This document shows positions 1 to 3,682 of a stretch of DNA of 6,391 nt, piece after piece; position 1 is the stretch's first letter, and the number at the start of each line of letters is the position of its first letter. Under the pieces are notes generated by a model, which ran no database searches, was not told the DNA's origin, and saw only the letters and a program-made list of their open reading frames with translations. Position numbers and translations under genes: made by a program. This DNA is from Dehalococcoidia bacterium. Its GTDB lineage: Bacteria > Chloroflexota > Dehalococcoidia > Dehalococcoidales > DAOWJH01. The DNA is taken from positions 1 to 6,391 of the forward strand of contig DAOWJH010000082.1 in NCBI GenBank assembly GCA_030640495.1. Direction: 5' to 3'.

Positions 1-392
1 AGATAAGCCTCGGCATCTACTTTAAGTTTTTGTAGAATCATAGCCGAGATTTCAGCTGGGCTATACTCCTTATTGCCCATCACTACCTTGGCATCACCGT
101 TGGCTGCCTTGGTTAGCTTAAACGGCAGCAGCTTCCTATCATATTCCACTGTAGGTTCAGCAAACTTACGCCCTATCAGACGCTTGATGCTGAAGATGGT
201 ATTCTCGGAATTGGTGATAGCCTGGCGTTTGGCTACCTGCCCGGCCAAGCGCTCACCGCTCTTACTCACTGCTACTACTGATGGGGTAATGCGACCACCC
301 TCGGCATTGGGGATGATTACTGGTTCTCCCGCCTCCATCACCGCCGCTGCGGAAAAAGTTGTGCCTAAATCAATACCTATGACCTTTGCCAT
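1..392 (-). CDS. dnaK: DnaK (Hsp70) chaperone, N-terminal fragment cut by the window edge
   Basis: ATP-dependent cytosolic chaperone that works with DnaJ and GrpE; only the first 130 residues of roughly 600-640 lie in the window. Visible in the ATPase domain are the phosphate-1 loop GIDLGTTFS (residues 6-14), the ITPSVVA segment (35-41), and NTIFSIKRLIGRKF (64-77), which contains K70, equivalent to the catalytic-site lysine of E. coli DnaK. All are family hallmarks. Residue 13 is Phe where most bacterial DnaKs have Asn; eukaryotic Hsp70s carry an aromatic there. The start is ATG at 390-392, with AGGAGG 8 nt upstream. It is the last visible gene of the hrcA-grpE-dnaK operon, 3 nt after the grpE stop, so it should share the CIRCE-controlled promoter. 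dnaJ often follows in this order but would lie outside the window. Identity is secure. Confidence 0.97.
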   Translation of the reverse strand, partial: MAKVIGIDLGTTFSAAAVMEAGEPVIIPNAEGGRITPSVVAVSKSGERLAGQVAKRQAITNSENTIFSIKRLIGRKFAEPTVEYDRKLLPFKLTKAANGDAKVVMGNKEYSPAEISAMILQKLKVDAEAY

Positions 393-395
393 AAT

Positions 396-938
396 TTATT
401 CCTCCTTCTCTTCCTCTTCTCCATTGCCCACTACTACCATAGTTGGGCGAAGAACCCTATCATGTAACTTGTAGCCCTTTTGCAATTCCTCAACTACTAT
501 TCCCTCTTTACCCTTACCATGCATCGCCGCTTCATGGAGCTGGGGGTCAAACGGCTCACTCAGTGCCTTAATCTGGGATAGCCCCTGTGCCTCCAGGCTC
601 GCCCACAGCTTGCGCTCAATAAGCCTGATACCATCTACCCAGCTAAGTTTGGCCAGGTGATGTGGGATAGAGGTGAAGGCTCGTTCCAAATCATCAAGAA
701 TGGATAAGAGGCTGAGCATAAGTATAGCGTTGGCGAACTTACCAATCTCCTCCTTTTCCTGTTTATTGCGCCGCTTGTAATTAATGAAGTCTGCCTGGGT
801 TCTTTGCCAGTTAGCCAGATGGCTTTCTGACTTTGCCTTTTCCTCAGCCAGGGCCTGTTTTAATGCCTCTATATCCTCCTCGGTAACCTTTGCTGCTACT
901 TCCCTGACTTGCCCCCTTTTTGACTTTTCTCTGGTCAT
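396..938 (-). CDS. grpE: GrpE, nucleotide exchange factor for DnaK
   Basis: GrpE dimers release ADP from DnaK and so drive the chaperone cycle in the cytosol. The protein has 180 residues, typical for bacteria. A charged, Glu/Lys-rich helical N-terminus (about 15-60, likely the dimer coiled coil) ends in the conserved run RTQADFINYKRR (46-57). The helical-bundle segment ILDDLERAF (80-88) follows. Then comes the beta-wing region with FDPQLHEA (130-137) and the GrpE signature QKGYKLHDRVLRPTMVVV (153-170). The C-terminus is a short acidic tail, EEEEKEE. ATG at 936-938 is the only credible start: AAGGTGG lies 6 nt upstream (945-951) and an in-frame stop occurs at 966-968. It lies between hrcA (86-nt gap) and dnaK (3-nt gap), so it is presumably CIRCE/HrcA-controlled. 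Identity is secure. Confidence 0.97.
   Translation of the reverse strand: MTREKSKRGQVREVAAKVTEEDIEALKQALAEEKAKSESHLANWQRTQADFINYKRRNKQEKEEIGKFANAILMLSLLSILDDLERAFTSIPHHLAKLSWVDGIRLIERKLWASLEAQGLSQIKALSEPFDPQLHEAAMHGKGKEGIVVEELQKGYKLHDRVLRPTMVVVGNGEEEEKEE
401..406 (-). promoter_or_regulatory. Shine-Dalgarno of dnaK, embedded in the end of grpE
   Basis: On the minus strand AGGAGG sits 8 nt before the dnaK ATG. The same bases are part of the last three grpE sense codons (AAG GAG GAA, Lys-Glu-Glu). The acidic GrpE tail and the dnaK ribosome binding site therefore occupy one purine-rich stretch. With only 3 nt between stop and start, translational coupling or re-initiation is likely; that is inferred. 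Confidence 0.85.
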
Positions 939-1024
939 TATTATCCACCTTACTCCCTTTAGTTTTTATTTAGTGATATTGAGATAAGTGAAGCCTCTCT
1001 TTAATTCCTCCTTATCATACTGTA
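939..1024 (-). other. hrcA-grpE intergenic leader with an orphan Shine-Dalgarno-like site
   Basis: This is an 86-nt gap inside the operon. Besides the grpE ribosome binding site (945-951), it carries AAGGAGG at 1007-1013, right after the hrcA stop, with no ATG, GTG or TTG at usable spacing downstream. The site overlaps a 5-codon reading frame (ATG at 1016-1018, stop at 1001-1003) that contains two consecutive AGG codons. No strong hairpin or promoter was seen. It may be a decayed start site, a ribosome standby site or chance. Confidence 0.4.
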
Positions 1025-2077
1025 TTAATTGGTATTATCCGGGCTTGACCCGAGGGGCGTTTCCTTTCCATATAACTCAGCCACTAGTCCACTCAGCACT
1101 GAGGCTAGATAGTCTATAGTGGAGATGGCACGGGCATAGGGCATTCGGGTAGGTCCGACTACGCCTATAGTACCAACAGCCTCTTGGTGCAGGCCGTATC
1201 GGCTGATGACCACACTGTAATCGTGGATAACCTCTGCCCTATTCTCCTTACCGATAACTACCTTCACCCCGTGGCTGGGCAGCCTTGGAGGGACGATAAT
1301 CCTCAGCAGGTTTCTATGGTCAACTAATTCCATTAAGGTTAGCATCCGGTGGCTATGGGCAAACTCTGGCTGGCTAAGTATAAAGTGCAAGCCATCAAGA
1401 TAGGGTTCTTCATATTCCTGCTCATCTTCAGCCGCCATTATCTTTAGCAGGCAATCGTTTATCTGCTGTTCGGTAGGGGAGAGCTCCATGGTCTTAGCTA
1501 GAATCTGTGCCCTGGTCAGACCGGAATAAGCGGCATCTAGTTTGTTGGCAATAGCTGTTAGTTCCGGTTGAGATATAGCCTGGTCAAAGGTTATTAGCTG
1601 TTGTTTTACCCTGGCTCCACCAAGGATAAGGACAACCAGCACCAGCGAGTCTTGCAGGGGAAGCAGCTCCAGATGCTTGAATTGGCAGGCTGCTGGCTTG
1701 GGCTTAGTAACCACAGCCATATTTTGCACCAGCTGAGCTATAAGGGTTGCTGCTAGGTTTAGCCATTCTTCTAGGTCCCTCTCCACTTGATGGAAGAGGT
1801 GGCTTATCAAATGCTGCTCAGCTAGAGGGAGCTTAAACTCCCTTAGACTCTCCACATAGTAGCGGTAGCCTTTGTCTGAGGGTATACTTCCAGCTGAAGG
1901 GTGGGGGCGGGTAATATACCCCCCCTGCTCTAGGTGCGTCATCTCATTGCGAATGGTAGCCGAGCTTACCCCCAGCCCATAGCTATTGCTGATACCCTGT
2001 GACGGCACTGGTATCGCCTTGGTGATGTATTGTCCCACTATAGACTTGAGTATCGTCTCTGTTCTCGGAGATAACAT
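1025..2077 (-). CDS. hrcA: HrcA, heat-inducible transcription repressor
   Basis: HrcA dimers bind the CIRCE operator and repress chaperone operons; in characterised species GroEL keeps HrcA active. The protein has 350 residues, near the usual 340-350. Residues 1-75 form the winged-helix DNA-binding region. Its conserved run GVSSATIRNEMTHLE (36-50) is followed by the wing/linker SAGSIPSDKGYRYYVE (61-76). The GAF-like and dimerisation parts follow, and the C-terminus includes VVISRYG, GTIGVVGPTRMPYARAIS and a final Leu-rich helix. Two positions differ from the pattern I recall for the family: Pro25 in PVPS (usually PVGS) and Ser64 in SAGSIP (usually SAGRIP). The ATG at 2075-2077 has GGGAGG 5 nt upstream (2083-2088). 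An in-frame stop at 2090-2092, within the operator, fixes this start. First gene of the operon, so it is autoregulated through the adjacent CIRCE. Confidence 0.96.
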   Translation of the reverse strand: MLSPRTETILKSIVGQYITKAIPVPSQGISNSYGLGVSSATIRNEMTHLEQGGYITRPHPSAGSIPSDKGYRYYVESLREFKLPLAEQHLISHLFHQVERDLEEWLNLAATLIAQLVQNMAVVTKPKPAACQFKHLELLPLQDSLVLVVLILGGARVKQQLITFDQAISQPELTAIANKLDAAYSGLTRAQILAKTMELSPTEQQINDCLLKIMAAEDEQEYEEPYLDGLHFILSQPEFAHSHRMLTLMELVDHRNLLRIIVPPRLPSHGVKVVIGKENRAEVIHDYSVVISRYGLHQEAVGTIGVVGPTRMPYARAISTIDYLASVLSGLVAELYGKETPLGSSPDNTN

Positions 2078-2088
2078 ATCTACCTCCC

Positions 2089-2117
2089 ATTAGCAGTCTA
2101 AGCCTCAGACTGCTAAT
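2089..2117 (-). promoter_or_regulatory. CIRCE operator (HrcA binding site), variant arms
   Basis: Perfect inverted repeat TTAGCAGTC-N9-GACTGCTAA at 2090-2116, extended by one more A/T pair to 2089-2117. The 9-nt spacer matches the CIRCE architecture (canonical TTAGCACTC-N9-GAGTGCTAA). The one difference is C to G at arm position 7, mirrored in the other arm, so symmetry is kept. It ends one base before the hrcA Shine-Dalgarno, at the usual place for CIRCE, and should control hrcA-grpE-dnaK. Identification is strong from symmetry, spacing and context together. Confidence 0.93.
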
Positions 2118-2121
2118 CACT

Positions 2122-2156
2122 ATTTTAACTTACCACCTCCAGCCATTGCTTGTCAA
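2122..2156 (-). promoter_or_regulatory. Probable sigma70-type promoter of hrcA-grpE-dnaK
   Basis: A perfect -35 TTGACA lies at 2151-2156 on the minus strand. Two -10 choices exist: TAAGTT at 2127-2132 (18-nt spacer, weak match), or TAAAAT at 2122-2127 (5 of 6 matches but a 23-nt spacer). Either would start transcription within or at the edge of the CIRCE operator, where a repressor would block it. An A-tract at 2171-2177 and AT-rich bases upstream of the -35 resemble an UP element. The -35 is convincing; the exact -10 is not settled. Confidence 0.65.
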
Positions 2157-2186
2157 GAGAAATTATGGGATTTTTTTAGTAACCTA

Positions 2187-2215
2187 TCCCCCTTCCCTTA
2201 TTAAGGGAAGGGGGA
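2187..2215. repeat. REP-like palindrome in the divergent intergenic region
   Basis: Perfect 13-bp arms (2187-2199 and 2203-2215, CCCTT/AAGGG-rich) around a 3-nt ATT loop. It lies between divergent promoters, so no transcript is expected to end here, and neither strand has a T-tract directly after the stem. C/G-tract palindromes with a flank of the type seen at 2216-2249 resemble the short interspersed repeats common in Chloroflexota and other environmental genomes. Family membership is inferred, since only one copy is visible. Confidence 0.6.
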
Positions 2216-2249
2216 GTGTAGGTAAGAGAGGGGGATAAAGGGGGTGAGG
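2205..2249 (+). other. G-rich tract with quadruplex potential
   Basis: Plus-strand G runs lie at 2205-2207, 2210-2214, 2230-2234, 2240-2244 and 2248-2249, separated by 2, 15, 5 and 3 nt. The first two runs are also the right arm of the palindrome at 2187-2215, so the two structures would compete. The tract sits about 30 nt upstream of the rightward promoter. It may simply be part of the interspersed repeat. Confidence 0.35.
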
Positions 2250-2283
2250 TCAATAAACAATCTTTCATAATCTCATTATTGAC
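2249..2283. promoter_or_regulatory. Inverted repeat overlapping a -35 box, candidate operator
   Basis: GTCAATAA (2249-2256) and TTATTGAC (2276-2283) are perfect 8-bp inverted half-sites with a 19-nt spacer. The right half-site covers most of the -35 element of the rightward promoter, where a bound regulator could act. A smaller palindrome, ATAAT-CTC-ATTAT (2267-2279), overlaps it. No regulator gene is adjacent apart from hrcA, whose operator is unrelated in sequence. Operator function is inferred from symmetry and position only. Confidence 0.35.
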
Positions 2284-2307
2284 TGGCAAACCTGTCTCTG
2301 CTATATT
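2279..2307 (+). promoter_or_regulatory. Sigma70-type promoter for the MBL-fold gene
   Basis: TTGACT (2279-2284, 5 of 6 consensus), an exact 17-nt spacer, and TATATT (2302-2307, 5 of 6). The expected start near 2314 leaves a leader of roughly 18 nt before the ATG at 2332. The only ribosome-binding-like bases in that leader are AAAGG at 2317-2321, 10 nt from the start, so initiation may be modest or nearly leaderless in character. Confidence 0.75.
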
Positions 2308-2331
2308 TAGCTAGGTAAAGGCGTTTATTAA

Positions 2332-2964
2332 ATGGATATTAGCTGGCTAGGTCACTCCTGTTTTAAGATTAAGGGTAGCCACGCCACAGTTATTACCGAC
2401 CCCTATTCACCGAGCTTGGGCTACTCATTGGGCAAGCCTACTGCCCGTATTGTAACGGTAAGCCATCAGCACCCGGGGCATTCCTATGTTCAGGGCGTTG
2501 GTGGTGAACCGAGGGTGATTACCGGACCCGGTGAGTATGAAATTAGCGGTATCCTGATTATAGGGATAGCTACCTTCCATGATGCTGAGAGGGGTGGGAA
2601 GCGGGGTAGAAACACCATCTACCTTATGGAGGTAGATGAGGTCTCGGTATGTCACCTGGGCGACCTGGGACATGTGCTCACTGCTGAGCAGGCAGAGGAG
2701 CTGGGTAATGTGGATATACTGCTGCTCCCGGTGGGTGGGGTGTCCACTATTAATGCCCCGGCGGCAGCTGAGGTAGTACGTCGGCTTGAACCCAAGGTGG
2801 TGATTCCTATGCACTATAAAACCCAGGCGCTGAGCTGGGAGTTAGAGCCAGTGGGAAGGTTCCTCAAGGAGATAGGGGTAAAGGAGGTCAACTCTCGCCC
2901 CAAGCTATCCTTTACCAGAACCAGCCTGCCTGCCACCACCCAAATCTTTTTACTTGACTATTGA
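2332..2964 (+). CDS. Metallo-beta-lactamase-fold hydrolase, UlaG/COG2220-like, altered metal motif
   Basis: A 210-residue cytosolic protein with no signal peptide. It opens with WLGHSCFKI (5-13) and TDPYSP (22-27), as do COG2220/UlaG-like MBL-fold proteins. Candidate metal ligands follow in the family order: H45, H47 and H50 in SHQHPGH, H83 in TFHDAERG ahead of RNTIYLME, D111 in HLGDLGH, and H161 in PMHYK. The standard motif is HxHxDH; here the Asp position is Gly49, removing a ligand of the second metal site. The molecule could therefore bind one metal, act differently, or be non-catalytic. The substrate cannot be named, because this family covers very different reactions. A stop codon immediately precedes the ATG, so the start is firm. 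It has its own promoter, diverges from hrcA, and may be co-transcribed with the redox gene 76 nt downstream. Confidence 0.85.
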   Translation: MDISWLGHSCFKIKGSHATVITDPYSPSLGYSLGKPTARIVTVSHQHPGHSYVQGVGGEPRVITGPGEYEISGILIIGIATFHDAERGGKRGRNTIYLMEVDEVSVCHLGDLGHVLTAEQAEELGNVDILLLPVGGVSTINAPAAAEVVRRLEPKVVIPMHYKTQALSWELEPVGRFLKEIGVKEVNSRPKLSFTRTSLPATTQIFLLDY

Positions 2965-3040
2965 AGTTATTTTTTACCCCTCTCGTCTTTCTAGACTCTT
3001 TCGTACCTAATAAATGCATAATTGGAAAGGGGAGTTTTAA

Positions 3041-3598
3041 ATGGTTAAAGCGAAGGTAAGGGAAGAGTATCAAGGTTTGTCTCGGCAGGAGTTGCTGGAT
3101 AAGGCGTATGAGCTGGGTGTGAGCTATCTGGAAAATTCAGGCAGTTGCTCTCAGTGTGTAGTAGCTGGAGTTCACGCCATTCTCGATTTTGAAGATTTGG
3201 TAGTTAAATTAGCCACTTCGCCAACCGGGGGACAGGCTTTACAGAGCTTAGGAACATGTGGGGTACTGGTAGGTGGGACGATGGTTCTTGATTATTTCTT
3301 TGGTCGCCCGGTGGAAAACCTTTCGGACAAGGAGGTTATCCAGGCTAATAAAGATATATTGAGCTCGGCTAATGGGGTAGCCATGTTACTCGCTGACAGG
3401 TTTGTCAAGGAGTATGGGACTTTTGTTTGTGCCCAGATGCAGCGGCAGTTTTTCGGGCGTGTTTATTATTTTGCTGACCCGGAAGACATGGAGAGATTTG
3501 GCAAGGCAGGAAACAGTAAGAAGTGCCAGGATGTTGTTGGCAAGGCGGCGCGCTGGATAGTGGAAATCCTGCTTGAGAAGGGTGCTATTAAACTATAG
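3041..3598 (+). CDS. C_GCAxxG_C_C family putative redox-active protein
   Basis: A 185-residue soluble protein with the cysteine layout of this family. CSQCVVAG (36-43) stands for the CxGCAxxG element, with Val where Ala is usual. GTCGVLVGGTMVLDYFFGR (71-89) carries Cys73. Cys130 lies in YGTFVCAQMQRQFFG, and Cys162 in AGNSKKCQDVVGKAARWIVEIL near the C-terminus. Five cysteines in conserved contexts suggest a thiol redox or metal-cluster role. The family has no firm biochemical function that I know of, so no reaction is assigned. The start is clear: AAAGGGGAG lies 6 nt upstream (3026-3034) and a stop directly precedes the ATG. No convincing promoter is visible in the 76-nt gap after the MBL-fold gene, so read-through from 2279-2307 is plausible. 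Confidence 0.82.
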   Translation: MVKAKVREEYQGLSRQELLDKAYELGVSYLENSGSCSQCVVAGVHAILDFEDLVVKLATSPTGGQALQSLGTCGVLVGGTMVLDYFFGRPVENLSDKEVIQANKDILSSANGVAMLLADRFVKEYGTFVCAQMQRQFFGRVYYFADPEDMERFGKAGNSKKCQDVVGKAARWIVEILLEKGAIKL

Positions 3599-3618
3599 CT
3601 AGATGACCGGCCTTACTC

Positions 3619-3682
3619 GCCCTAGTTCTTTCTGCAAGGGGGAAGTGGCGCTTATATAGTCAGCTTTCTCAGGAGCTAGGGC
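3619..3682 (+). other. Long-loop inverted repeat between convergent genes
   Basis: GCCCTAG (3619-3625) and CTAGGGC (3676-3682) are perfect complements. In plus-strand RNA, pairing extends to 12 bp (3619-3630 with 3671-3682) if two G-U pairs are allowed, closing a 40-nt loop. The right arm contains the stop codon of the convergent surface-protein gene. No T-tract follows, so this is not a standard intrinsic terminator. It is the only candidate 3' structure for the redox-gene transcript in the 77-nt gap. Confidence 0.25.

Noticed and set aside
73..474. Open frame of 133 codons on the plus strand
   Set aside because: It lies antisense to dnaK and the end of grpE, which are unmistakable; no ribosome binding site or recognisable protein features.
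784..987. 67-codon plus-strand frame overlapping the grpE start, and a 64-codon one at 5210-5404
   Set aside because: Antisense to secure genes, without ribosome binding sites or conserved motifs.
2187..2215. Palindrome considered as an intrinsic terminator
   Set aside because: It is between two divergent genes, so no transcript should end there, and no T-tract directly follows the stem on either strand.
2425..2814. Open frame of 129 codons on the minus strand
   Set aside because: Fully antisense within the MBL-fold gene, with no family features in its translation.
2950..2975. Possible terminator after the MBL-fold gene (ACTT...AAGT then a T-rich run)
   Set aside because: The stem is only 4 A/T-rich base pairs with an 8-nt loop; too weak to call.
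3008..3023. TAATAA or CATAAT as a -10 box for the redox gene
   Set aside because: No acceptable -35 hexamer at 16-19 nt upstream.
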